Shown one piece after another: positions 24,447 through 33,406 of a DNA stretch of 60,692 bases. Where the stretch lies: contig NZ_SDOY01000093.1 in the NCBI RefSeq assembly GCF_004117935.1, forward strand, positions 1-60,692, read 5' to 3'. This DNA comes from Streptomyces roseicoloratus. Its GTDB lineage: Bacteria; Actinomycetota; Actinomycetes; Streptomycetales; Streptomycetaceae. Numbering within the stretch: the first letter of the stretch is position 1; the number at the start of each line of letters is the position of its first letter. Below the pieces are notes generated by a model. That model had not been told where the DNA came from and made no database searches. It saw only the letters and a list, made by a program, of their open reading frames with translations. Both the position numbers and the translations under genes were made by a program.

Positions 24447-27400
24447 ATGCAGAACCACTACCGTCGGGCCAGAGGCGCCGTGTTCGCCCTGGCCGCGGCG
24501 CTGACAGCGATCTTCCTGCCGGTGAGCGGCCAGGCGAGCGCCGTGGCCGATCCCTGCGGCACGGGCAGCAACCCGATCGTCTGCGAGAACTCCAAGCCGG
24601 GCACGCCCATGCCCGACTGGTTCGCCGGGAGTTCCTGGGGCGACATCGCGGGATTCCCCACCAAGGTCAGCCTCCAGCCCGGTGAGACCCTGCCGTTCAA
24701 GGTCCAGTCCCCGTCCTCGTACCACGTGAAGATCTACCGGCTGGGCTGGTACGGCGGCGACGGCGCCCGGCTGATGTCGACGCCGGCGCAGGCCGCGCAG
24801 ACCTACCCGGCCACCTACGGCTCGCAGCGTCCGGCCTGTCTCAAGGACCAGCCGACCGGTCTGATGGACTGCGGCAACTGGCCGACCACCGCGAGCTGGA
24901 CGGTCCCCGGCGACGCCGTGTCGGGCCTGTACATCGCCAACTTCGACCAGGCCGACGGCAACGGCCTCATGCCGTACCCGTTCGTGGTCCGCAACGACTC
25001 CAGCCACTCCGAGATCGTCGTGCAGACCTCGGACCAGACGTGGCAGGCGTACAACGACTGGGGCGGCACCAACCTCTACGACGGTCAGGGACCGGCGCCC
25101 GACGGGCGGGCGTACAAGGTGAGTTACAACCGGCCGATGGACATCGGCGGCGAGAACGGCATCTACGGCTCCGAGTACGAGATGGTCTCCTGGCTGGAGC
25201 GCAACGGCTACGACCTGAGCTACGTCTCCGGGCTCGACACCGCGACCCGCGGGGCCCAACTTCTCGCGAACCACAAGATGTTCATGTCCCAGGGACATGA
25301 CGAGTACTGGACGCAGGAACAGTTCACCAACGTGCTGAACGCGCGGAAGGCGGGCCAGCACCAGACGTACTTCGCCGGCAACGAGATCTTCTGGAAGACC
25401 CGCCTGGAGCCGAGCATCGACGGCACCGGCACACCGAACCGGACGCTGGTCTGCTACAAGGAGACCAAGCTGAAGTTCCCGACGCCGAACGGCGTCCCGG
25501 ACCCGAGCAACGTGTGGACGGGTACCTGGATGGACCCGGACAGCACCCTGGAGGGCGAGCCGTACCGGCCGCAGAACATCCTCACCGGCTCGCTGTTCCA
25601 GGTGAACGGACCGCGCAACGACGCCATCACCGTGCCCGCGGCCTTCGCGAAGATGCGGCTGTGGCGCAACACGTCCGTCGCCGGCCTCACCGGCGACCAG
25701 GTCGCCACCTTCCCGGCGGGGACGCTCGGTTACGAGTGGAACAGCGACGTGGAGAACGCCAGCCGTCCGACGGGCCAGATCCGCATGTCGTCCACCACCC
25801 TCGACATCAACGACGGCAACTACCTGCTCGACTGGGGCAACAACTACGGCAACGGCACCGCCACCCACAGCCTCGTCGCCTTCCGCGACCCGACGTCGAA
25901 GGCGCTGGTGTTCGGCTCCGGCACCGTCCAGTGGTCCTGGGGCCTCACCAACGTGCCGACGGCGGACCCGAACGGCGGCGTGGTGACCGAGGACAAGCGG
26001 ATGCAGCAGGCCACCGTGAACATCCTGGCCGACATGGGCCTCCAGCCGAAGTCCCTGCAGGCCGGCCTGGTCCCGGCCACCGCGTCCACCGACACCACCG
26101 GCCCGGCGGTCACCGTCACCGGCCCCGCCGCGAACGGCTCCGTGCCGGCGCTGCGGCAGGTCACCGTGACCGGCACCGCGGCCGACTCGGGCGGCGGCGT
26201 CGTGGCCCGCGTGGAGGTCTCCACCGACGGCGGCACCACCTGGAAGGCGGCCGCGGGCACGGGCTCCTGGAGCTACAAGTGGACCCCGATGACCCCGGGC
26301 CCGGTCCAGCTGAAGGTCCGTGCCGTGGACGACAGCGTCAACATCGGCGCCGTCACCACCGTCCCGCTGACCGTGGCCGACCAGGAGTGCCCGTGCACAG
26401 TGTGGCCCGCCTCGGCCGCCCCGGCGAAGCCCAACGGCGGCGACGGCAGCTCCGTGGAGCTCGGCGTGAAGGTGCGCAGTTCCGTCCCCGGCACCGTCAC
26501 CGGCGTCCGGTTCTACAAGTCGGCGGCGAACACCGGCACCCACAAGGGCAGCCTGTGGTCGTCGTCCGGCCAGCTGCTGGCCACCGGCACCTTCACCGAC
26601 GAGACGGCGTCCGGCTGGCAGGAGCTGAAGTTCGCCGACCCGGTGCCGGTGAAGGCCAACACGACCTACGTGGCCTCGTACTTCGCCCCCAACGGCGGAT
26701 ACGCCTACGACGCGCACTACTTCACCGACAAGGGCGCCGGTCTCGCCCCGCTGACCGCGCTGCAGTCCGGGACGGACGGCGGCAACGGCGTCTACCGCTA
26801 CGGCTCCACGAGCGGTTTCCCGTCGCAGGCCTCGTCGGGCAGCAACTACTGGGTCGACGCCATCCTGGAGACCGGCTCGGCCAGCACGGTCCCGCCCGTG
26901 ATCACCGCCCGCACCCCGGCACCCGGCGCGACCGGCGTGTCCATCACGGCACCGGTGTCGGTGGCCTTCAACCAGAGCATCGACGCGAGCACCCTGGTCT
27001 TCACGGTGAAGGGTCCCGGCGGTACCGCCGTCCCGGGCCGGGCGACGCTCGACGGCGACGGCAGGACCGCCGCCTTCACGCTCAGCAGCCAGCTCGCGCT
27101 CGGCACGGCGTACACGGTGTCCGTGCAGGCCGCCGACCTGTGGGGCAACGCGATGGCCGATCCGGTGACCTGGACCTTCACCACGAGCGCGACGCCGCCG
27201 CCGGCGAACTGCCCGTGCACGCTGTGGAGCGCGGAGACCGTGCCCGCGAAGGCGGCGGAGACCGGTGACGGCAACTCCCTGGAGCTGGGGACCCGGTTCC
27301 GGTCCGCGCTCGACGGCAAGGTCACCGGCGTCACCTTCTACAAGGGCGCGACCAACACCGGCACCCACACCGGAAGCCTGTGGAGCGACGACGGCACCCT

Positions 27401-27701
27401 GCTCGCGACGGGGACCTTCGGCAACGAGACGGCCACCGGCTGGCAGACGATGACGTTCACCACCCCGGTGGACATCACGGCGAGCACGACGTACGTGGTC
27501 TCGTACCACGCACCGAACGGCAACTACGCCGCCGATCCGCAGTACTTCGCGGGCGCCCATCTCCACTACCCGCTGAGCGCGCCGGCGGCCGCACCGGGAA
27601 GCGGCAACGGCCTGTACCGGTACGGCGCTTCGACCGTCTTCCCGAACAGTTCCTACAACGCCACGAACTACTGGGTCGCGCCGGTCCTCACGACCGGCTG
27701 A
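24447..27701 (+). CDS. Large secreted protein with DMFase-beta-like domain and two DUF4082 repeats
   Basis: Protein of 1084 residues. A signal peptide (residues 1-32) is followed by a domain of about 480 residues related to the N,N-dimethylformamidase beta-subunit C-terminal domain (FKVQSPSSYHVKIYRLGWYGGDGARLM, QGHDEYWT, NEIFWKTR). Then come an Ig-like module (about 545-645), a DUF4082 domain from about 648, a Big_5/SbsA-like Ig module (about 820-918) and a second DUF4082 from about 922 to the end. Both DUF4082 copies begin CPCT-W and end NYWV. The function is not known. The modular beta-rich build and its place in the cluster suggest cell-surface or polymer binding. The ATG at 24447 has an AAAGG site; a GTG at 24432 is possible. 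Confidence 0.85.
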   Translation: MQNHYRRARGAVFALAAALTAIFLPVSGQASAVADPCGTGSNPIVCENSKPGTPMPDWFAGSSWGDIAGFPTKVSLQPGETLPFKVQSPSSYHVKIYRLGWYGGDGARLMSTPAQAAQTYPATYGSQRPACLKDQPTGLMDCGNWPTTASWTVPGDAVSGLYIANFDQADGNGLMPYPFVVRNDSSHSEIVVQTSDQTWQAYNDWGGTNLYDGQGPAPDGRAYKVSYNRPMDIGGENGIYGSEYEMVSWLERNGYDLSYVSGLDTATRGAQLLANHKMFMSQGHDEYWTQEQFTNVLNARKAGQHQTYFAGNEIFWKTRLEPSIDGTGTPNRTLVCYKETKLKFPTPNGVPDPSNVWTGTWMDPDSTLEGEPYRPQNILTGSLFQVNGPRNDAITVPAAFAKMRLWRNTSVAGLTGDQVATFPAGTLGYEWNSDVENASRPTGQIRMSSTTLDINDGNYLLDWGNNYGNGTATHSLVAFRDPTSKALVFGSGTVQWSWGLTNVPTADPNGGVVTEDKRMQQATVNILADMGLQPKSLQAGLVPATASTDTTGPAVTVTGPAANGSVPALRQVTVTGTAADSGGGVVARVEVSTDGGTTWKAAAGTGSWSYKWTPMTPGPVQLKVRAVDDSVNIGAVTTVPLTVADQECPCTVWPASAAPAKPNGGDGSSVELGVKVRSSVPGTVTGVRFYKSAANTGTHKGSLWSSSGQLLATGTFTDETASGWQELKFADPVPVKANTTYVASYFAPNGGYAYDAHYFTDKGAGLAPLTALQSGTDGGNGVYRYGSTSGFPSQASSGSNYWVDAILETGSASTVPPVITARTPAPGATGVSITAPVSVAFNQSIDASTLVFTVKGPGGTAVPGRATLDGDGRTAAFTLSSQLALGTAYTVSVQAADLWGNAMADPVTWTFTTSATPPPANCPCTLWSAETVPAKAAETGDGNSLELGTRFRSALDGKVTGVTFYKGATNTGTHTGSLWSDDGTLLATGTFGNETATGWQTMTFTTPVDITASTTYVVSYHAPNGNYAADPQYFAGAHLHYPLSAPAAAPGSGNGLYRYGASTVFPNSSYNATNYWVAPVLTTG

Positions 27702-27742
27702 GCCCACCGACCGAACCGACCGAAACCGGGGAACGCACCACC

Positions 27743-28789
27743 ATGAGCTCTGTCAGCGTCGTGATCCCCTGCTACAGGTACGGCCATTTCCTGGCCGACT
27801 GCGTACGCAGCGTGCTCGACGAACAGCCCGGCCTCGACGTGCGGGTGCTGATCATCGACGACGCGTCGCCCGACGACTCGGCGGAGGTGGCCAGGAAGCT
27901 GGCCGCCTCCGATCCGAGGATCGAGGTGCGGGTCCACGAGCGCAACAAGGGCCACATCGCCACCTACAACGAGGGCCTGCTGGAGTGGGCGGACGGCGAC
28001 TACGTCGTGCTGCTGTCCGCCGACGACCGGCTGGTCCCGGGGGCGCTCCTGCGGGCCGTGGCGCTGCTCGACGCCCATCCGGAGGCGGGTTTCTGCTACG
28101 GCAGGCCGCTGCGGTTCCGGCACGGCGGGCCGCTGCCCGCGGCCCGCACCCGGTCCACCGGCTCCGTGGTGTACCCCGGCCACTGGTGGCTGGAGCGGCG
28201 CTTCCGCGAGGGCACCGGCTGCATCACCTCGCCCGAGGTGGTGGTGCGTACCAGCCTCCAGCGGAAGGTCGGCGGCTACGACCCGGAGCTGCCGCACGCC
28301 GGCGACATCGAGATGTGGATGCGCCTGGCCTCGCACGCGGACGTCGGTTACGTCGCCGGTGCGGACCAGGCCTACTACCGGGTGCACGGCGACAACATGT
28401 CGACGACGGACTTCGGCGGCCAGCTCGACGACATCCGGCAGCGCCGGGTGGCCTTCACCGCGGTCCTCGACAAGTGCGCCGACCGGCTGCCGCAGGCCGG
28501 GCACCTCGCCCGGCTGGTCGACACCCGGCTGGCCCGCCAGGCGCTGCGGCGGGCCTACCGGGCCTACGACCGGGGCCGGACGGACGTCGTGCCGGTCGAC
28601 GAGCTGGTGGCCTTCGCCCGCGAGTGCCGGCCGGACGCGGAGGCGCTGCCGGAGTACCGGGCGCTGCGGCTGCGCCGCCGGATCGGACCCCGTGCGATGC
28701 CGTACCTGCAGCCGCTGATCCTTTCGGCTGTGGTCGACCGGGCCCGTGAGTGGCTGTGGTGGCAGTCCTGGAAGCGGCGCGGGATCTGA
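27743..28789 (+). CDS. Family 2 glycosyltransferase
   Basis: Protein of 348 residues with the GT-A fold: SVSVVIPCYRYGHFLADCVRSVL, VLIIDDASPDDSAEVA, NKGHIATYNEGLLEW, and metal-binding SADDRLV near residue 93. The acceptor-side block reads GGYDPELPHAGDIEMWMRLA. The helical C-terminus has no clear membrane helix. It probably adds one residue of the repeat unit on the lipid carrier. The ATG at 27743 begins the fold. It lies 41 bp after the secreted protein and 70 bp before the acetyltransferase. Confidence 0.9.
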   Translation: MSSVSVVIPCYRYGHFLADCVRSVLDEQPGLDVRVLIIDDASPDDSAEVARKLAASDPRIEVRVHERNKGHIATYNEGLLEWADGDYVVLLSADDRLVPGALLRAVALLDAHPEAGFCYGRPLRFRHGGPLPAARTRSTGSVVYPGHWWLERRFREGTGCITSPEVVVRTSLQRKVGGYDPELPHAGDIEMWMRLASHADVGYVAGADQAYYRVHGDNMSTTDFGGQLDDIRQRRVAFTAVLDKCADRLPQAGHLARLVDTRLARQALRRAYRAYDRGRTDVVPVDELVAFARECRPDAEALPEYRALRLRRRIGPRAMPYLQPLILSAVVDRAREWLWWQSWKRRGI

Positions 28790-28859
28790 CCGTCCGAGCC
28801 CGCCGCCGTCCCGCCCGTACGTGGTCCGTCCCTTCCCCGTCCCGTAGAAAGGCACGTCC

Positions 28860-29468
28860 GTGAACTACCGGGTCCAGCCCACCGCCCAGGTCGACGAGAA
28901 GGCCGTCGTCGGCGCCGGAAGCAGCGTGTGGGAGCTCGCGCAGATCCGCGAGGACGCCCGCCTCGGCGAGAACTGCGTGGTGGGCCGGGGTGCGTACGTC
29001 GGCCCCGGCGTGACCATGGGCGACAACTGCAAGCTGCAGAACTACGCCCTGGTGTACGAGCCCGCGGTGCTCGGCGACGGGGTCTTCGTCGGCCCGTCGG
29101 CGGTGCTCACCAACGACCACGACCCGCGGGCCGTCGATCCCGACGGCAGGCCGAAGCGGGGCGGCGACTGGGAGCCGGTCGCGGTGCGGATCGGCGACGG
29201 CGCGGCCGTCGGGGCGCGTGCGGTGTGCGTCGCCCCGGTGACCATCGGACGCTGGGCGCTCGTCGCGGCGGGTTCGGTGGTGACGTCCGACGTGCCCGAC
29301 TTCGCCCTGGTGATGGGCGTCCCCGCACGGCAGGCGGGCTGGGTCGGGAAGGCGGGCGTGCGGCTCACCGCGCACCCGGAGCGCCCGGGTGTGTGGGAGT
29401 GCCCGGAGACGGGCGCCCTGTACGAGGAGCGGGACGGCCGGCTCACGGAGCACGGTGACGCGCGCTGA
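28860..29468 (+). CDS. Left-handed beta-helix N-acetyltransferase (WbpD/WlbB-like)
   Basis: Protein of 202 residues built of hexapeptide repeats (about 8-155). It has QIREDARLGENCVVGRGAYVGPGV, then VFVGPSAVLTNDHDPRA. The Asn-Asp-His matches the active-site region of WlbB/WbpD-type acetyltransferases. GRWALVAAGSVVTSDVPDFALVMGVPARQ closes the helix. Those enzymes acetylate the 3-amino group of UDP-2-acetamido-3-amino-glucuronate. The C-terminal 45 residues include a WECPETGALYEE strand pair common in this subgroup. The GTG start has a GAAAGG ribosome site. It is the last gene of the plus arm and converges with a Wzz-like gene 25 bp away. Confidence 0.87.
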   Translation: MNYRVQPTAQVDEKAVVGAGSSVWELAQIREDARLGENCVVGRGAYVGPGVTMGDNCKLQNYALVYEPAVLGDGVFVGPSAVLTNDHDPRAVDPDGRPKRGGDWEPVAVRIGDGAAVGARAVCVAPVTIGRWALVAAGSVVTSDVPDFALVMGVPARQAGWVGKAGVRLTAHPERPGVWECPETGALYEERDGRLTEHGDAR

Positions 29469-29493
29469 TCCCCGCGGGCCGCGGCGCCGTGCC

Positions 29494-30249
29494 TTACGGG
29501 GCCTCCGCCCGGCGGCGGCGCCGTGCCGCCGCGGCCCGCTCGGTCCACAGGGCGCCCATGACTCCGGCCAGGGTGGCGAGCGCGCCCGTCCCCGCCACGG
29601 CGCGGGTGCGGTTGGGCGGCAGCGCGACCGTGCCGGGGCGGTTGACCAGGTCGACCGTGAGCAGGGTCGCGGCCGGCACCTTCTGCTCGGTCTGCAGGGC
29701 CTTCAGATGCCGACCGTAGACCTCGATGATCGTCTGCACCACGCGGTCGGCCTCCTCGGGCGCGGACTGCTCGGCCTCGACCTGCAGGGTCGGGATCGAG
29801 TAGTAGGGCGTGGCGCTGGTGCCGCTGTTGCGCGGTGTCAGCCGGTAACTTCCGTGTGCTCCGGCCGCCTCGAGCTCGGCGCGCCCGGCGGGCGACTGGA
29901 GGCGCTGGACCACCGCGTAGGAGACCATGGCCAGCGAGGGCTGGAGGTTGGTCAGCTGGTTGGGCTGGTTGTCGGTGCGGGGCGGCTTGACCACGAGCAC
30001 CGCCGAGCTCTGGTAGCGCGGTGCCGGCCGCAGCGCCGGGTAGCAGGCGGCGCCGGTGACCAGCGCGGCGAGCAGCAGCACGTACCAGCGGCGCAGCAGC
30101 ACGCGGGCGAGCCCCTCGGGCGTGAGCGCGTCACCGGCCGGGCCGGGCGCGTCGGTCGAGGCGGCGGCGGGCGCGGCGGCCGGTCCGGCCGTGCCCGCCG
30201 GGGCGGCGGTGACGGCGGTGCGGGCCGTGTTCTCGGGCGTCGGTTCCAT
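29494..30249 (-). CDS. Wzz-like polysaccharide chain-length/co-polymerase protein
   Basis: Protein of 251 residues. An Ala/Pro-rich cytoplasmic N-terminus (about 1-43) leads to LARVLLRRWYVLLLAALVTGAAC, the first membrane helix. An extracytoplasmic domain follows (about 70-215), starting with RYQSSAVLVVKPP, then a second membrane helix near 222-240 and a basic tail. This is the Wzz topology without any kinase domain. The RRWYV start matches the other two Wzz-like proteins here. The ATG at 30249 and the neighbouring GTG at 30294 are divergent with only 44 bp between, so both promoters overlap. A GTG seven codons upstream is an alternative start. Confidence 0.75.
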   Translation of the reverse strand: MEPTPENTARTAVTAAPAGTAGPAAAPAAASTDAPGPAGDALTPEGLARVLLRRWYVLLLAALVTGAACYPALRPAPRYQSSAVLVVKPPRTDNQPNQLTNLQPSLAMVSYAVVQRLQSPAGRAELEAAGAHGSYRLTPRNSGTSATPYYSIPTLQVEAEQSAPEEADRVVQTIIEVYGRHLKALQTEQKVPAATLLTVDLVNRPGTVALPPNRTRAVAGTGALATLAGVMGALWTERAAAARRRRRAEAP

Positions 30250-30293
30250 CAGGACCGATACTGGCACCACCGAGGGGAACCGGGGGAGGGTTC

Positions 30294-32441
30294 GTGAGCA
30301 TCGCCGAGATCTTCCGCGTGCTGGCCAGGCGTTGGTACGTGATGGTGCCGCTGACGCTGCTGAGCGTGCTCGCGGGCGGCTACCTGTACACGACGGTGCC
30401 CGTGACGTACGAGTCGCAGAGCCAGCTCGCGCTGCTCAACTCCAGCCGGGTGGCGAAGCCCGCCCCGAGTTACGGCAACACCCTGGCGTACGCGAGCGGT
30501 TCGCTGATCGGGACGGCCGACGTGCTGATCCGGGCCCTGCAGTCGGCGGAGACCGTGGAGGTGCTGCGCGGTCACGGCGTCACCGACGAGTACGCGGTCG
30601 ACTTCGCCGCCGGGGCGGAGGGTCCGCTGCTCACCCTGACGGTCAAGGGCACCGACCGGCAGCGGGTGGTCGAGGAGACCAGGAAGCTCACGGACTTCGC
30701 GGCCGAGGAGCTGGAGGCGCTGCAGAAGCATGCCCGGGTTCCGGAGGGCTACTACGTGTCGTCGGCCCGGATCGTGCCGCCCCAGCAGCCGGTCTCGCAG
30801 CCCAAGTCCCGCTACCAGAAGGTCGCCGCGGTCGTCGTCCTCGGGGTGACCGGCGGCTTCCTGCTGTCGTTCGTCGTGGAGACCTGGGCGTCGGCGCGCC
30901 GCCGCGCCCGCGGTCTGCCGGGCCTCCTCGACGCTCCCCCGGTGCCCCGGCCCGGCGCGGGCCGGCTGCGGGTGCTGCTGACCCGGCCGCTGGACGCCAC
31001 CGCCGTGCTGACCGGCTATCTGGCGCTCGCCCTGTTCCTGCCGTCCAATCTGGCCCTGCCGGCGCTGGGCGGCGCGGGCACGCCGGCGAACGTGTTCGCG
31101 CTGCTCGGTCTGTTCTGGTACCTGGCCACCTGGTGCGCGGGCCGCCTCTCCCCGGCGCCCGGCACCCGCCCGATGCGGCTGGTGATGCTGGTCCTCGCCC
31201 TCACTGTCCTGCTGTCGTACATCGCGAACCAGGACCGGATCAGCTCGCAGAAGGAGATCCTGGCGGCCGACCGGGGACTGATCGTGCTCCTGGTGTGGGT
31301 GTCGCTGGTGGTGCTGACCACGGCGGGGATCCAGGACCGCGAGCGGCTCGACGTGCTGCTGCGGCGGCTGGTGGTGATGGGGTCGGTGGTGGCCGCGCTG
31401 GGTCTGTACGACTTCTTCACCGGGACCAACATCGCCGACTCGCTGCGCATCCCGGGCCTCAACTCCAGTGTCGCGAGCGTCGCGGTCCTGGACCGCGGCT
31501 CGTTCACCCGGCCGCGCTCGCTCACGGCGCATCCGCTGGAGTTCAGCGGCATGCTGGCGATCCTGCTGCCGTTCGCGATCTGGTACGCCTTCGACCCGGC
31601 CCGGGCGCGGGTCGGCCGGTTCCGGCGCTGGGCGCCGGTGGTGCTGCTGGGCGGCGGCCTGCCGCTGACGGTGTCCCGTACGTCGATCGTCGGGATCGCG
31701 GTCGTGGTGCTGATCGTGGTGCCGCGCTGGAAGCCGCAGCGGCGCTGGACGGCGATCGGCATCCTGTTCGGAGCGGTGGCGGTGTTCAAGGTCCTGGTTC
31801 CGGGCCTGATCGGGACCATCACCGGACTGTTCTCGGGCAGCCTCAACAACGCCGACAGCAGCACGCAGGCCCGGACCATCAAGTACCCGAAGATCTACGA
31901 GTACTTCGTGCAGGATCCCGTCTTCGGCCGCGGCTTCGGCACGTTCACGCCGGAGCGCTACTTCTTCACCGACAACCAGTACCTGCTCACCCTCGCCGAG
32001 CTGGGTGCCGTGGGCGTCGGCTGTCTGCTGCTCCTGGGGCTCTCCGGGGTGCACAACGGCGGTTCGCTGCGGCGGCTCGCCCGGAGCGAGTCGGACCGGG
32101 AGCTGGGGCAGGCGTTCTTCGCCTCGGCGATGGTCGCCCTGGTGATCGGCGCCACCTTCGACACGCTGAGCTTCCCCATGTTCGCGGGCGTGTTCTTCCT
32201 GCTCCTGGGCGCGGGCGGGAGCTGTGTCGGCTTCGTACGGCGCGAGGCGGACGGGAAGCCCGTGACCGCCGGACCGTCCTCACCGCCCCCGTCGTCCGAG
32301 CCGTCCGGGCCGGCCGAGCCGTCCGAGCCGTCCGGGCCGGTGCCGCCCTCCGGGCCGGTGCCGCCGTCCGCCGCCGGGTCCCGCCGTACGTCCGGCACCG
32401 GCACCGGTCCCTCCTCTTCGTCTCGCCTCGTGGAGATCTGA
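30294..32441 (+). CDS. Wzz-Wzy fusion: chain-length domain joined to O-antigen polymerase/ligase
   Basis: Protein of 715 residues. The first 210 are a full Wzz-like unit: AEIFRVLARRWYVMVPL with membrane helix 1, VTYESQSQLALLNSS, an external domain, and membrane helix 2 near 175-200. From about 235 to 640 there are roughly ten membrane helices with O-antigen ligase/polymerase text, including a long external loop. That loop holds RPRSLTAHPLEFSGMLAILLPF and VQDPVFGRGFGTFTPERYF-TDNQYL. The last 60 residues are a Pro/Ser-rich tail with PSGPVPP repeats. It is likely the polymerase that joins repeat units, with its length regulator built in. The GTG at 30294 has a GGGGGAGGG site. Confidence 0.85.
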   Translation: MSIAEIFRVLARRWYVMVPLTLLSVLAGGYLYTTVPVTYESQSQLALLNSSRVAKPAPSYGNTLAYASGSLIGTADVLIRALQSAETVEVLRGHGVTDEYAVDFAAGAEGPLLTLTVKGTDRQRVVEETRKLTDFAAEELEALQKHARVPEGYYVSSARIVPPQQPVSQPKSRYQKVAAVVVLGVTGGFLLSFVVETWASARRRARGLPGLLDAPPVPRPGAGRLRVLLTRPLDATAVLTGYLALALFLPSNLALPALGGAGTPANVFALLGLFWYLATWCAGRLSPAPGTRPMRLVMLVLALTVLLSYIANQDRISSQKEILAADRGLIVLLVWVSLVVLTTAGIQDRERLDVLLRRLVVMGSVVAALGLYDFFTGTNIADSLRIPGLNSSVASVAVLDRGSFTRPRSLTAHPLEFSGMLAILLPFAIWYAFDPARARVGRFRRWAPVVLLGGGLPLTVSRTSIVGIAVVVLIVVPRWKPQRRWTAIGILFGAVAVFKVLVPGLIGTITGLFSGSLNNADSSTQARTIKYPKIYEYFVQDPVFGRGFGTFTPERYFFTDNQYLLTLAELGAVGVGCLLLLGLSGVHNGGSLRRLARSESDRELGQAFFASAMVALVIGATFDTLSFPMFAGVFFLLLGAGGSCVGFVRREADGKPVTAGPSSPPPSSEPSGPAEPSEPSGPVPPSGPVPPSAAGSRRTSGTGTGPSSSSRLVEI

Positions 32442-33406
32442 TGCACCGTCAAGACCTGGACGTGGGACGGCCCGTCGCCGTCGTCGTCGTCACGTGGAAC
32501 AGCGCGGCCGTGCTGCCCGCCTTCCTCGACTCCCTGCCGGCCGGGATGAAGGGCCTCGACTGGCGGCTCGTCGTCGCCGACAACGACTCCTCGGACGGCA
32601 CCGTCGCCCTGGTCCGAGAGCTCGCCCCGGAGGCGACGGTCGTGGAGACCGGTCGCAACGGCGGCTACGCCTTCGGCGTCAACGCGGCCCTGCGGGCCGC
32701 CGCGGCCTGGGAGGACGGCCACGGTGCCGTGCTCGTCTGCAACCCGGACGTCCGGATGGCCGAGGGCTGCGCGGGGACCCTGGTCGAGGCCCTGGGCTCG
32801 CCGCTGCCGGACGGCTCACGGGTCGGGATCGCGGTGCCGCTGCTGTACGAGGAGGACGGTGCCCTCATCCACTCGCTGCGCCGCGAGTCCAGCCTGAGCC
32901 GGGCGCTGGGCGAGGCGGTGATCGGCAACCGGCGGGCCGGCCGGATCCCCGCCCTGAGCGAGCTGGTGACCGCCCCCGCCGCCTACGCCACGCGGACCTG
33001 CGCGGACTGGGCCACGGGAGCGCTGATGGCGCTGTCCCGGGAGTGCGTGACGGCCTGCGGACCGTGGGACGAGTCGTTCTTCCTCTACTCGGAGGAGACC
33101 GAGTACTGCCTGCGCGCCCGTGACCTGGGGCTGCGGACCCGGCTCGAGCCGGCGGCCCGCGCCACCCACCTGGGCGGCGACTCGCGGGTGTCGCCGCGTC
33201 TGTGGTCGCTGCTCGTGACCAACCGGGTGCGGCTCTACCGGCGCCGCCACGGACCGGCGGCCACGGCGGCGTTCCGGGGCGCGGTGCTGCTGCGGGAGCT
33301 GTCCCGGGCGGCACTCGGCCGTCCGCCCGCCCGGGCGGCCGTCGGGGCGCTCCTGGGGGCCGCTCCGTCCCGCCGGGGCGGGTCTCAGTCGCGCCAGGAG
33401 GTGTAG
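32441..33406 (+). CDS. Family 2 glycosyltransferase (rhamnosyltransferase-like)
   Basis: Protein of 321 residues: PVAVVVVTWNSAAVLPAFLDSLP, VVADNDSSDGTVALV, RNGGYAFGVNAALR and CNPDVRM near residue 103. This is the DxD-less variant seen in WbbL-type rhamnosyltransferases. The acceptor block is CGPWDESFFLYSEETEYCLRARDLG. The start overlaps the Wzz-Wzy stop (TGATG). Its last 22 bp overlap the end of the convergent gene on the other strand. It is a likely repeat-unit assembly enzyme; the sugar is unproven. Confidence 0.88.
   Translation: MHRQDLDVGRPVAVVVVTWNSAAVLPAFLDSLPAGMKGLDWRLVVADNDSSDGTVALVRELAPEATVVETGRNGGYAFGVNAALRAAAAWEDGHGAVLVCNPDVRMAEGCAGTLVEALGSPLPDGSRVGIAVPLLYEEDGALIHSLRRESSLSRALGEAVIGNRRAGRIPALSELVTAPAAYATRTCADWATGALMALSRECVTACGPWDESFFLYSEETEYCLRARDLGLRTRLEPAARATHLGGDSRVSPRLWSLLVTNRVRLYRRRHGPAATAAFRGAVLLRELSRAALGRPPARAAVGALLGAAPSRRGGSQSRQEV

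Noticed and set aside
24198..27707. An 1169-codon minus-strand open frame across the secreted DUF4082 gene
   Set aside because: Low-complexity Arg/Gly/Val product and no ribosome site; the plus-strand protein has a signal peptide and recognisable domains.
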